DNA from: Pterobdella sp. o SKG-2022 | Taxonomy: Eukaryota > Annelida > Clitellata > Hirudinida > Piscicolidae | Length of the DNA: 64,000 nucleotides | Assembly (NCBI GenBank): GCA_964035795.1 | Contig: OZ038320.1 | Coordinates: 4,217,896-4,281,895, forward strand | Direction: 5' to 3' | Shown: one piece after another, positions 12,601 through 20,333 of the stretch | Layout of the letters: every line of letters begins with the position of its first letter | Position numbering within the stretch: position 1 is the stretch's first letter | Translations under genes and position numbers: made by a program | Notes under the pieces: model-generated | Seen by the model: only the letters and a program-made list of their open reading frames with translations | Told to the model about the DNA's origin: nothing | The model's database searches: none

Positions 12601-12720
12601 CCCCTCTTTTACGGCCACATGGTGCATCTTATATCCAATTGTGATGACAAAAGCTTAAGGAAAGCTACGGCAAAATGGTTGGATAGAGTTGCCAAGCTGT
12701 TCAAGTTTGACGCTATATAA
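456..12720 (+). CDS. ARFGEF3: ARFGEF3/BIG3 orthologue, C-terminal part (20 exons, 5' end outside window)
   Basis: Large HEAT/armadillo-like scaffold protein of the BIG Arf-GEF family. In vertebrates BIG3 acts on secretory-granule biogenesis in endocrine cells and binds prohibitin 2 (family knowledge). Exons by GT-AG rule and phase: 456-617, 809-967, 1209-1473, 1948-2136, 2679-2744, 4805-5134, 5489-5549, 6027-6384, 6909-8065, 8224-8319, 8474-8647, 8770-8887, 9207-9471, 9671-9798, 9890-10152, 10292-10445, 10725-10846, 11002-11279, 11370-12359, 12505-12720. All junction phases agree and give one open frame of about 1,849 codons to a TAA. Colinear family blocks are seen: RPLLHVIKAWAVVTPHLVE, KPFENLLRLEMCDLDVQDQ, VLDVFEAFIATDNVQ, DLFLPSLRYLIKCTECL, SRLGCSCIR, HENFNKKPGLKVLLQKT, and a last exon ending KATAKWLDRVAKLF. 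Human BIG3 is about 2,180 residues, so the Sec7-like region lies to the left. The gene assignment is firm; the first two exons are less sure. Confidence 0.9.
809..967 (+). CDS. ARFGEF3: ARFGEF3 exon b
   Basis: Acceptor ccaacag before 809 and donor GATAG/GTTTAT at 968. It encodes SLNIREIIERNREGMM and ends LTQLVD. Phase 2 out joins the next exon to make an Arg codon, giving LVDRFYDEAAENL. Confidence 0.75.
1209..1473 (+). CDS. ARFGEF3: ARFGEF3 exon c
   Basis: Acceptor accaag at 1203-1208 and consensus donor GAG/GTGAGT at 1474. It contains LDSLLKFFSELCATSKQ and the conserved LLHVIKAWAVVTPHLVE block, which in this family precedes an alanine-rich HKD motif found here in the next exon. Confidence 0.92.
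1948..2136 (+). CDS. ARFGEF3: ARFGEF3 exon d
   Basis: Phase 0 on both sides. It begins AAGHKDNTVSRKAIEITHHV, a helical repeat typical of the region after the AWxxVxPHxVE motif. It ends LLSQSHDFHFIQ before GTTTAT. Confidence 0.92.
2679..2744 (+). CDS. ARFGEF3: ARFGEF3 exon e (66 nt)
   Basis: Short phase 0 exon of 22 codons, VLFKPFENLLRLEMCDLDVQ plus DQ. This matches the FxPFExxxxLELCDxDVQDQ motif shared by all BIG proteins. It precedes the intron that holds the minisatellite. Confidence 0.93.
2745..4804 (+). other. ARFGEF3 intron carrying a 39-bp minisatellite
   Basis: This 2,060-base intron starts GTTGTG and ends atgacag. More than half of it is the tandem array at 2782-4086. The remainder (4156-4804) is AT-rich with no coding signal. 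Confidence 0.85.
2782..4086 (+). repeat. 39-bp minisatellite, about 33 copies
   Basis: The unit reads gatcattattcaatctataa followed by aactattaaccatcatgtt. Copies are nearly identical and differ mainly at two sites: attAttc versus attGttc, and catcaTgtt versus catcaGgtt. Because 39 is a multiple of 3 and the unit has no stop in one frame, the array gives an artificial 446-codon ORF. Degenerate half-units continue to about 4155. Confidence 0.97.
4805..5134 (+). CDS. ARFGEF3: ARFGEF3 exon f
   Basis: Phase 0 on both sides. It opens IVSSICELVETSAEGIRGGW, the family (V/I)xSIxELVExxxxxIxxGW motif, and closes VLDVFEAFIATDNVQ before GTAGCT. The stretch between is a variable polar linker of about 60 residues. 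Confidence 0.95.
5489..5549 (+). CDS. ARFGEF3: ARFGEF3 exon g (61 nt)
   Basis: Encodes VFVSAAVDCILCLLKYISQH. It continues the DNVQ-VF(A/V)xAAxxxIxCLxKF block of the family. Phase 1 at donor CATG/GTGGGT. Confidence 0.85.
6027..6384 (+). CDS. ARFGEF3: ARFGEF3 exon h
   Basis: The start was chosen at acceptor catcgcag (6019-6026) because only this site gives the required phase 1. An alternative AG at 6003-6004 would give phase 0. It encodes a polar linker, then LPSLRYLIKCTECLCKMYQL, which matches the LPALDYLRRCSxLLxKIY segment of BIG3. Confidence 0.87.
6909..8065 (+). CDS. ARFGEF3: ARFGEF3 exon i with long acidic insert
   Basis: Longest exon (1,157 nt), phase 2 in and phase 1 out. About 300 of its 385 codons form a low-complexity Asp/Glu/Lys/Asn-rich region with runs such as DGEDGKEDDDDN and many KD-x-V-x-N-x-E imperfect repeats. 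The last part, DNPGGVLHVFYLLIEG, aligns with the BIG3 segment just before LT-A. Vertebrate BIG3 has only a short acidic linker here. The insert is probably disordered. Confidence 0.9.
8224..8319 (+). CDS. ARFGEF3: ARFGEF3 exon j
   Basis: Phase 1 to phase 1. It encodes LTTASLEVTARKQTACMETL then FSIVRSVAACPG. It matches the LTxAVxxCPRxxQxxTLDLLFxLLRxV repeat of BIG3. Acceptor cttccag, donor CCAG/GTTGGC. Confidence 0.92.
8474..8647 (+). CDS. ARFGEF3: ARFGEF3 exon k
   Basis: Begins PRFAFYCFNGILMPALQHSF and ends LLVDFINRFI before GTAGGC. It corresponds to the PGFGIYxVxHLLLPVM and HAIGLxxELVVEHIxSF helices of BIG3. Phase 1 to phase 1. Confidence 0.92.
8770..8887 (+). CDS. ARFGEF3: ARFGEF3 exon l
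   Basis: Contains LLFVELVARCEVTLSRLGCS then CIR. The SRxGCSCIR motif is near-invariant in BIG proteins. Acceptor ccaccgcag; phase 2 at donor ATCAG/GTCTGG. Confidence 0.95.
9207..9471 (+). CDS. ARFGEF3: ARFGEF3 exon m
   Basis: Encodes HLLMNTGHVLSNQMWEIAGR, matching the VxxxGxxFxxExMW family segment, then a Ser-rich linker, then ELKMKQMNEQ. Acceptor tactacag, donor CAG/GTTTGC, phase 0 out. Confidence 0.93.
9671..9798 (+). CDS. ARFGEF3: ARFGEF3 exon n
   Basis: Begins IFLLDRQTTASIQSKVVEKE and ends NSQDFIA before AG/GTTTTT. It aligns with the BIG3 QVFMLDxQ segment. Phase 0 in, phase 2 out. Confidence 0.9.
9890..10152 (+). CDS. ARFGEF3: ARFGEF3 exon o with Cys/His-rich loop
   Basis: Starts IPLSFITTSLVSHQLLIQIV, matching the BIG3 (F)REIVVSLLSHQVLLQNL helix. 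It then carries a Cys/His-rich stretch (CSCDEDEG...HGEKCGKDCGGHCGK) of about 30 residues that is not part of the family core. Phase 2 in, phase 1 out. Confidence 0.92.
10292..10445 (+). CDS. ARFGEF3: ARFGEF3 exon p
   Basis: Encodes VLCLLDCLIGSYSTHENFNK and KPGLKVLLQKTMGFDAPANL, a close match to the LLLDSYRxAxEFxxxPGLKxLLKK and AANLYRQ blocks of BIG3. Donor TATAA/GTTAGT, phase 2. Confidence 0.95.
10725..10846 (+). CDS. ARFGEF3: ARFGEF3 exon q
   Basis: Continues the NLYK-QALTSMTLYTHVLLEI segment (RQSAMSFNIYFHALV in human). It then has a Ser/Pro and Cys stretch ending CRACQSKL. Phase 2 in, phase 1 at donor TTAG/GTGCTT. Confidence 0.9.
11002..11279 (+). CDS. ARFGEF3: ARFGEF3 exon r
   Basis: Ser/Pro-rich linker followed by VAKLQKAFETISQSYLHVYE then HK, which matches the BIG3 helix VKRLHKLCMELCNNYIQMHL. 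Phase 0 at donor AAG/GTTCGT. The following 90-nt intron is in frame and stop-free. Confidence 0.9.
11370..12359 (+). CDS. ARFGEF3: ARFGEF3 exon s
   Basis: 330 codons, phase 0 on both sides. It contains a polar linker, an acidic Asn/Lys/Glu-rich tract, and a tryptophan-containing helical part (VVWDCVELVDWWVVDMVGEI). It ends VSETSEIAKSLLK. Sequence conservation with vertebrates is low here; the frame, splice phases and position carry the assignment. Confidence 0.9.
12505..12720 (+). CDS. ARFGEF3: ARFGEF3 last exon
   Basis: Acceptor tatcacccag. 71 codons and TAA. It begins DSEAEYNSLVHMMTNLVQHY, which matches the RDAEAQIQAWTNMVLTVLNQ segment, and closes LRKATAKWLDRVAKLF, which matches the C-terminal VREWLGRVG motif of BIG3. 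Confidence 0.95.
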   Translation, partial: DSEAEYNSLVHMMTNLVQHYNHLPNHSFHSLLPLFYGHMVHLISNCDDKSLRKATAKWLDRVAKLFKFDAI

Positions 12721-12980
12721 ATGAATCTTTGATGTTTTTGAAGTTGAAGAATTTCTCGACGGTTAAAATCAAACTGGTTTATGTTGTGAATATTTTATTG
12801 AAAGTCTTTTTTTGTTGAATGCATCGAAGAATGCTTTTAATCTGGTTTCATCCCTCATCGAATCTTACTACTTTTTTGTTGTTTCTGCAACCTTCATCAA
12901 GTTTTTTGTATCTTATTTAAAATTGGTTAATGATGTATATTTGCATAAAGCTGAATAAAATCATATGAGAAATTGTAAAA
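12721..12980 (+). other. ARFGEF3 3' UTR
   Basis: About 240 bases of AT-rich sequence between the stop codon and a canonical AATAAA at 12954-12959. No other gene feature is present in it. Confidence 0.7.
12954..12959 (+). terminator. Polyadenylation signal of ARFGEF3
   Basis: AATAAA in the context gctgaataaaatcatatg, 234 bases after the stop codon, with T-rich sequence downstream from about 12990. Confidence 0.7.
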
Positions 12981-15142
12981 CAAAGAAAGTATTTTTTTGA
13001 ATTGTTCCACTTTCATAATGTTGTAAAAATTCTTCATCAAGATGGTACGTTCAAATCTCTAACAGTCTTTTATTGTATATGATATTATACGAGATATGAA
13101 AACGTATTTTTTTGTTTGACTCTCATTTTAAACTCATCCTAATTGAATCTGAGTTCTTACTTTATACAACTTATCATTAGGGAATTTATGCATAGAAATA
13201 TATTGTCTTGTTCATGGGTATGCTACCAACGGCTCAAATCTTCAGTGAAACATTCCTTATAGTTCCAAAAGTGGGCGTATTTTAACGTAGTTATAGTAAT
13301 TTGTTTGTTAATGCAATTTTTGTTTTAAATTAAAATATAATTTTATTAGCTTTGAAATTAAATAATTTATTCTCATTTTTTTTCCGTTTGAGAAGCCATT
13401 TCCAATTGATTGTACATTCACTCGCTGTCAGACTTGATTCATCATGTCCTTGAGCTTACAGATAGTTTTACTTCTGCGAAGCCTAATTAATTTAGATATT
13501 CAGTGTGATAATGAACTTCATTAATGTAACTTCATTCCAAATAAATGCTAGTATACATTTTCGATTCTAAAAAATTAATAAAAATAAGGTTTTTGCCAAG
13601 TTAACCTGGTCATAAGCAATATTTCCAAATCACAATTTATTTTTTTATGAAAACGAATATTAATTACGACAATTAATTTTGACTAATTAAAATACAGATT
13701 TTTTCAATCGTACCTTTTCCAAATGTGAAACTCATATCAGGAATCCATTCGAGTCATAATCAAAAGTTTTTAGCAAACCAAAACCAAAGTATTGTGAAAG
13801 TACTGACCAAGTAGTGATTGCAGGGAAAACTTGGAAATAAAGTTTGTTCTTGAAATCTAAAAAATCTTTTCCACTAAAAAAGACTCAAAATAGGTGTTAA
13901 TATTTTGTTTTCTGACCCATCTTCATACTTGCTTCTGTTTGCCCGAAAAGCACCATACGCACATGCTACAAATGCGAAAAAAAAACAGTATCAAAGGTTC
14001 TTGTATAATATACCATTGGAGTTGTGTACACATAATAAAAAAATCAATACATGAGGTTAAGTATGTTATTAATATAAGTACATGCTTGTCATTATAATAT
14101 TCAGTATTTGTTGTAGTTTTGGCAAGATCTGGCGATCAATTTATATTTTCACTCGTTTTTCTATTTCTTTTTCAAAAATATTTGTAGATTTTTCATAGTT
14201 TTTTAATGATTTCTGCAGCAATTAAAAATGCAAATTTTTCAAAATCTTTGCAGTTGAAGCATCGACACGTGCCATTATTGCCTCCATATTTGTCTCCATC
14301 CACACTCGTCACAACATGCTCTCATTAGATGTACACTGTTCAAATATTATTCACAAACATTTAGTTAGTTGTGCGTTTTATGAAAAATCTTTTCACGATT
14401 TTAAAAACAATAAGTTTTATAAATTTAGGCTCATAGTATAGTGGGAGGCATCAATGGTGAGAGACTTGTGTATCGACCACCGGCTTTTTAACCTCAAAAT
14501 TCTCCACTCTGCCTTCCATGTATCAAACTGTGTGTCAGTATGCTTGGAATCTGTTTAAACAAATGTCTCAAATGGTCTCATAAGAGATTGAAAAATTCTA
14601 ATTGATTTCATCTAATGAATTTATTCTTCAAGTTAAATGTTGGGCTGAAGTTTATCATGCCATTCATTTGAATGGAGTTTTAATTTCGTGAAGTATCACA
14701 AACTCTAGCTACATACTAGCCAAAGTATTTTGAAAACAGCTCAAATGTAGCAATAATTATAACATAAATACTGAAAACATGTTTGGTCATGAATTCAAAG
14801 TTATTTAAAAAATTTTTTAATGTAAGAAAAAACAAAAAGTCATCAAAAATGAGATTTTTAAGCGGATTCTCATTTTTCATCGACGATATCCGTGCTGATT
14901 CAGGTTGCTTTTGATGCCATTCCAAATAACTCGAAGAATTTCCAGATAAACTTTTAAATCATTAACTGAAAAATTTCGCATCGAAAAAACAATTATAATA
15001 TTTGAAATAAAATAGCCATTAGACATAATTATGTTATACGCGCATGAACGAAGCAATATTCAAATTTTTTTCATATTTAAAAACGTGCGCTAGCTATTAA
15101 TATAGAAAAATTTATTTCCGCTTAAGTACAAGCGTTCGTGAT
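12981..15142. other. Intergenic, AT-rich
   Basis: No gene recognised. At 14254-14340 a less AT-rich patch is open on both strands; the minus strand reads EHVVTSVDGDKYGGNNGTCR then CFNCK. At 14401-14520 there is a degenerate tRNA-like patch (ccggctttttaacctc) that resembles the SINE head at 58.48 kb. Neither is strong enough to call. Confidence 0.5.
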
Positions 15143-15156
15143 GTTGCCATGACAAC
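15143..15156. promoter_or_regulatory. X-box-like palindrome (RFX site)
   Basis: GTTGCCATGACAAC differs by one base from the perfect X-box GTTGCCATGGCAAC bound by RFX factors, often in promoters of ciliary genes (family knowledge). It lies 8 bases before an ATG in good context (aagATGGCG at 15164), but that frame closes after five codons. A candidate coding exon starts at 15481. Function is inferred from the motif alone. Confidence 0.35.
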
Positions 15157-15480
15157 CAAAAAGATGGCGCTAAGTTGTTGATGCTCTTAATGTATGAAGA
15201 TAATATGATAATAAAAAATAACAACGAGAAGAAATTATATTGATAATTATGAATTATAAAACAAAATGGTATCCTTGAGGGAGTTGTTTAGATGAAATTA
15301 TAAAATAAGAAATGAATTAGATTTGGTAAGAATGATCAAATCGCGTTGGTTGAGAGTTTAATATATATTTCTTTAATGATTTTAGTAAAAAACAATTCGT
15401 AGTTTTTTCAATGAATTTATTATTTTTTCACGCCAGTGAAAATTTAAACCTATTTACTGCGCACAAACAACTATGAAAGG

Positions 15481-16247
15481 ATGCTGGCAATCGGAGCTCG
15501 AAAGCGCTTGTTTTTTGGTCGCAGAAAAGCAAGTAGGATGTCGCTTTTAAGGTAGCTATTTTCAAATGTTGTTTTGAGATGCTATTTCAGTTACTATGAA
15601 CTTCCGCGCCATGCAAAATGTGTGCTCTATAATGCATTGTTTCATCAACTATGACGAGTTTCCAAAAATTTGTTTCAGAATTATAGAAAAAAAATATCTA
15701 CAAATGGTTGTTAATAACAAAAAAAAGTTTATTCAAATAATATGATGAAGAGGCGGTTTACAATGATGAACACTCAATATAACAAAAAACATTAGAACCT
15801 CGAGCCTTTTGGCATTTTTGAAGATTTATATATTTTAACATTATTCATCATTAAATTTTATTATCATTGTTTTGTATGCTATTAAAATTATTGATTAGGC
15901 TTATACTTATTTTATTCGACATAGTTTTTTAATTGAAACGATGCCTGGAACTCTAACTATCCAAGTGAAATTAAAAGCCGCAATATTTCAAGTCGTAAAA
16001 TCTCCTCTAAAGTAATATCATTTACACCAAAAGTAATGAAAGCAAAACAACAAACAACAACACCTAACAGCACTTATGATTGGAATAAAAAAAAATAAAT
16101 AAAATAATGAAAAAATAAAAACAATAAACACCGCTTCGAAACGCTGGAATGGTCGATAGAGCTGCCATGCGGTTCTTCCTCTGCGACTCCAACAATCATT
16201 CTTCGTACCACTTACTAGGCATTATTGCACAGATTAGTGATTTCGAG
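15481..16247 (+). CDS. Tentative two-exon coding piece, unidentified
   Basis: Exon 15481-15551 starts with ATG, encodes MLAIGARKRLFFGRRKASRM and ends AG/GTAGCT in phase 2. A second open piece at 16160-16247 begins after gtcgatag in phase 2 and reads AAMRFFLCDSNNHSSYHLLG then IIAQISDFE. The phases agree and composition is less AT-biased than the surroundings. I do not recognise the product. The AMRFFL stretch also resembles C-terminal segments of some reverse transcriptases, so a transposon relic is possible. Confidence 0.22.
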
Positions 16248-16439
16248 GTCATTATTTATGCAATTTTAATTCTTTTGGTATAATTTTGAACCTAATTTTC
16301 ACTTTTAGATTTTTAATTCAGTATAAACTGAAATATTTGCTCACTATTTCATCAAAAAAATTCATAAATAATTTTTAAGCACTATACAAACTCACGTTAT
16401 AAATTTAAAGAGCAACTGGGATAGAGATGATGTTTTTTA

Positions 16440-16601
16440 ATGAAGTTAAGTGAAAGGCTTTTTGATATAGGACAGGGTGTTCTCCATGAGAAAGTGATCA
16501 ATTCCACATTACTAGTGTTAGTTAATGTGAGGGCATGTGGAAACTGGCTTGAGAACTACATAAATGAGAATAATTTAAAATTTAAAAAAATTTTATACTG
16601 A
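16440..16601 (+). CDS. Small ORF, 53 aa, unidentified
   Basis: Open frame with ATG and TGA, MKLSERLFDIGQGVLHEKVI then a hydrophobic STLLVLVNV and RACGNWLENYINENN. Its residue mix is protein-like rather than the Lys/Asn/Phe/Ile noise typical of this DNA. It could be an exon continuing the piece at 15.48-16.25 kb; an internal AAT/GTGAGG donor-like site exists. No family is recognised. Confidence 0.22.
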   Translation: MKLSERLFDIGQGVLHEKVINSTLLVLVNVRACGNWLENYINENNLKFKKILY

Positions 16602-17056
16602 AGAAACACAAAAATAATTATAAAAAGTTATTAATATAAAATATAAATAAACATAAAAGGTTAAAAAAATCAAAACTACAGTAATGAAATAGTTAAAAAT
16701 ATCTCTAGAATGTAACAAATCTTAACCCAATATTGAAGAGCTGCCGACATATACACTGAAGAGGCTGAAAGATGCAGTTGTTTTGCATTACTCTTTTTCA
16801 AGATTCCCACTTTTCAATGTTTTTATACTACAGTCAATTTTTTCTACTATGTTTTAAGATTTGAAGAAAATAACAGTCAACTTTATATATAATATTATAA
16901 AATTTTGATTGAATTTTTGCGCTATATATTCACTTTTAAGTCTTCTCAAATAATATACTCCCATGAACTTAACTAACTAGACCCTGTAAAAGATTGCTAT
17001 CCAACTTTACAATCGTCTTATTGTTGCAATGGATTGAAGGTGCTCAAACCAAGAGT

Positions 17057-17243
17057 TAATGTAATGTAATGTAATACGGTATTTATAAAGCGCTTTTCTT
17101 TATAGATCAAAGCGCTTACTACAAATTTAATGTAGCGAAAACACACTGTGGAACAGGTGCTAATTGTCGGCCCACGCGAGATCGAACCCGGTAACTTTAG
17201 ACAATTAGTCTAATGCTCAACCATTGAGCTATAGGGGCCGACA
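17057..17243 (-). mobile_element. tRNA-derived SINE
   Basis: Read on the minus strand it begins with a tRNA-like head GGCCCCTATAGCTCAATGG, with an A box at 17213-17233 and a B box GGGTTCGATCTCG at 17177-17189. The anticodon-like loop CTAATTG would be Ile(AAT). The T stem is poorly paired, so this is not a working tRNA gene. The body contains AAGCGCTTT twice, and the 3' tail is a short ATTAC repeat, as expected of a LINE-mobilised SINE. Confidence 0.75.
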
Positions 17244-17370
17244 AAACAATAAACCACCAGCACTTGCCCCCTCTGATCACAACTTGATATATCACTAACG
17301 GTTCACAACTCGGTGAATAGTTTGAAGCATTTATTATCTCATAATGATTTTTTCTTAAAGCCACAATAAA

Positions 17371-17572
17371 ATGAATATAATTTCAGAACACTAGTTATTT
17401 TATCAAAATACGAAGCTTTTCGTTATCAATGTAACCTTTTCAAGTATGAAAAACCGTTTTATAAAATATAATAAATAAAATAAAACGGTTTTTCATACTT
17501 GAAAATGTTACTTTGATAACGAAAAGCTTCGTATCTTAATAAACTAACCAGTGTTCTAAAATTATAATCATT
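17371..17572. repeat. Foldback inverted repeat (MITE-like)
   Basis: Two arms of about 90 bases, 17373-17462 and 17479-17570, are reverse complements with few mismatches, separated by a short ATAAAATATAATAAAT spacer. The arms contain agaacactagttattt and tacgaagcttttcgttatca. No coding content. It is probably a foldback or MITE element. Confidence 0.7.
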
Positions 17573-18292
17573 TATTACGTCATAATCAAATTACATTAAT
17601 GATTCTTAAATTGGTTTATATAATCATTATTATATTCTTGTGAAATAATATCATGTTATTCTATTAATAAGCATACAATATCGATCATTATTAAAATTGA
17701 TGTATATAACCGTCATATGAAATAACAGAATATTTTCCATTGATAACCGAGTATTTTAAGATTATTGAGTAGTTTATATTATATATATTCAAAATTCTAA
17801 CTAACTGTTAATACATCAACTCAAACTAATACTATTACATTATCATTCTCATCGCACCTTCATTAATCTCCAACAACATAAACCACCTCATTACAAGTAA
17901 CATCGTAACCAGATAACGATATTCAACACAAACCTTGCCATTATTCTCCCATGTTAGACACAACAGACATTTTGATAATGTCACAGGTGTGTTTAGTTAT
18001 AATATAAATACATAGGCATGTATTGAAGACCACATGTGAGTGTATGCATCAAAAACAACACACAAACATGTCGCTAACAAAACACATCCTCATTGAAATA
18101 ACAAAAAAAAAGGGAATTAAAAGCATTATATCCTTGTTAAAACATACTTACATTTCTATCAATGAATGAATGCACGATATACAATTGTGAATTATGAAAC
18201 ACATCTAGAAATACAAAATACACAGACATACACACAGACAGACCTTCACACACAGGCATATTAAAGGCAACATAGATGCTTTAAAGTCAGCA

Positions 18293-18403
18293 TCAAACAA
18301 GCATATAGTCACGTAAGACACGCTTGAGTGCCTTGCCGAGGGTGGTGGACAGGAAAGAGGTCCCATCATCGACATACAGCAGTAACCTTTGGCAGGAAGT
18401 TGC
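18293..18403 (-). CDS. Orphan terminal exon, unidentified protein
   Basis: On the minus strand, after an acceptor (tgcaaagcag), a frame reads ATSCQRLLLYVDDGTSFLST then TLGKALKRVLRDYMLV and TGA. The composition is unlike the AT-biased noise around it and suggests a real C-terminus or a transposon fragment. Upstream exons would lie at higher coordinates. I do not recognise the family. Confidence 0.3.
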   Translation of the reverse strand, partial: ATSCQRLLLYVDDGTSFLSTTLGKALKRVLRDYMLV

Positions 18404-18414
18404 CTGCTTTGCAC

Positions 18415-20333
18415 GTTGCCATGTTGTGTTGTGGATGTGTGGTGGATGGGGTCTGTGTGTTTTCAAGGTGTCTGGTGGCTTGTAAGTGTCATGGTATGTT
18501 TTGTTTTTATGCGAAGAGCAGTTGTTTATTGTGGTTTTTTTTTGAAAATTTATATATGTAAGAATTAATTTTCAAAATGTATCAATATCACATTCTTTCA
18601 AACACAAAAAAAATATGAACAAAATTGTTTTTCAAAAATTCGAGTATTTGTAAATAAGTAAAATGACTTGGGAAAGTTTTCAAGATGAACCCAGCCTGCC
18701 TAATGTGAAGTGAATTGGCTCAGCATCGAGCATTTTTTATGCTACAAACTCCAACACTACCCTAGTTTTTGCCTGACAAATCAAGTTAGCGGCAAAATTT
18801 TTGATTAGATTTTGTGAAAAAAAGTTAGTTTTATGTCCCATGTTTCCACAATTTTTTGAATTTTTTGATATGAAAACGAGAATTTTAAAGAATTAATATA
18901 ATAGCAAAGGGTCAGAGTTACAGATTTTTTCTGGTTTTTTGTTGGAGTTTGTGTAGTTTTCAAGTATTAATCGGCAGTATTTCATCTGTATTCAAAGATT
19001 CAAACGGTTTAAAAAGAATAAAAAATTTTGTTGAAAATTATTTTTTTTGTATAAACTTTATATCATTACTTCCAAAACTAAATCACTTTAAATAACAGGG
19101 ATCACTTGGTCCTTCAAAACACATTGTTTATCGTGTCTTCAAGGTTCCAGCAGAGAAGAAAACTCACTCTTGGAATATAAAATCGCGTGTTAGCCACATT
19201 CCCACAATTATAATAATCTCAAAAATTATCGACGAACTCTCAATAATACCATGGTTCCAGAAACATTATGATTTTGAAAAATTTTTTACTTAAAGTGCCA
19301 ATACTTTTGCGAGGTCGCTTTAATACCTTTCAAATCTTCAAAAGATATAAAATTTATAAATTTTAAGCTCATTCTAGGTAGTTTTTTTGAGTATATGAAC
19401 AATAGAAACCCAAAAGTTCAAAAAAATCCTTTTGTTGATATTTGTGATGAGGTTGAAACCATCCAGAATATGGGTTCTTCTCGAAGTTTATTCATTTTTT
19501 TCAAAAAAGAAAAACATTTCTCCCAATAGATTAAATTAGAATACACACTTATAATGTCTTATTATTTATTAATGATTGAGTGTATTTATTATGTATATTT
19601 ATCTTTATTTTCGTGTCTTTCATACTGACAAATTTAAGTTTAGTAACGAAAAGCCCGTACTTTGAGTTAATCTAGTACTTAGTCTTATTTTTTTACTTGT
19701 TTTTATTTCCATTCGTTTTTAAAACTCTTTCGAAACTTGTACCGAATCAACTGAATCAACTATTTCATTCCCCCAAATCTTTTTTTGACATTTTAATGAC
19801 ATACATATAAATGCAACTACCATAGTTACCATTATGCCCACAAACCCAATGTAGTTCTTATGAATCACTATCAACACTGATCCTATGCAACAAAACTTAC
19901 AATTTTACCCATAAATCATCACAACTCCCGCAACCACCCCCATCAGCCATCTTCTCTGAGCCCACCAATCACATATCACGGTAATATGCCATAATTATAA
20001 CGTGGTGACCACAATTGACATTTTCAAGCGCTTTTATTAGGACGATTGAAGTTTGGAAGGTATTATCACTCTTTCACATCGTTGATTCTGCCTATAAATC
20101 ACTGCACTTTCCAATGCGACAACTTTAAAACAACGTCTCTTGTTCAAACGCTCTTATCTTTTTTATCACCATGCAATAAATTACAATATAATAAACGTAC
20201 TTTCCAATTATTTATTATAATTTCAAAACTTTTTCTCAGCCGCACGTTTGAAATAGAGATATATAGCGTGTTACAAGAGAAAGAAGACAAACGCTTGGCA
20301 TGGATGCGAGCATCAAGTGAGGATTAGGGCGGG
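18415..20333. other. AT-rich, no gene seen
   Basis: Runs of A and T with no open frame of interest. The plus-strand frame ending near 20326 (LQEKEDKRLAWMRASSED) is protein-like but lacks a supportable start. Confidence 0.5.

Noticed and set aside
14401..14520. Second tRNA-Lys-like SINE head
   Set aside because: It shares ccggctttttaacctc with the patch at 58.5 kb, but A and B boxes cannot be recognised.
17170..17243. tRNA-Ile(AAT) gene
   Set aside because: A and B boxes and an anticodon-like arm are present, but the T stem and acceptor stem mispair and the unit continues into a SINE body and tail.
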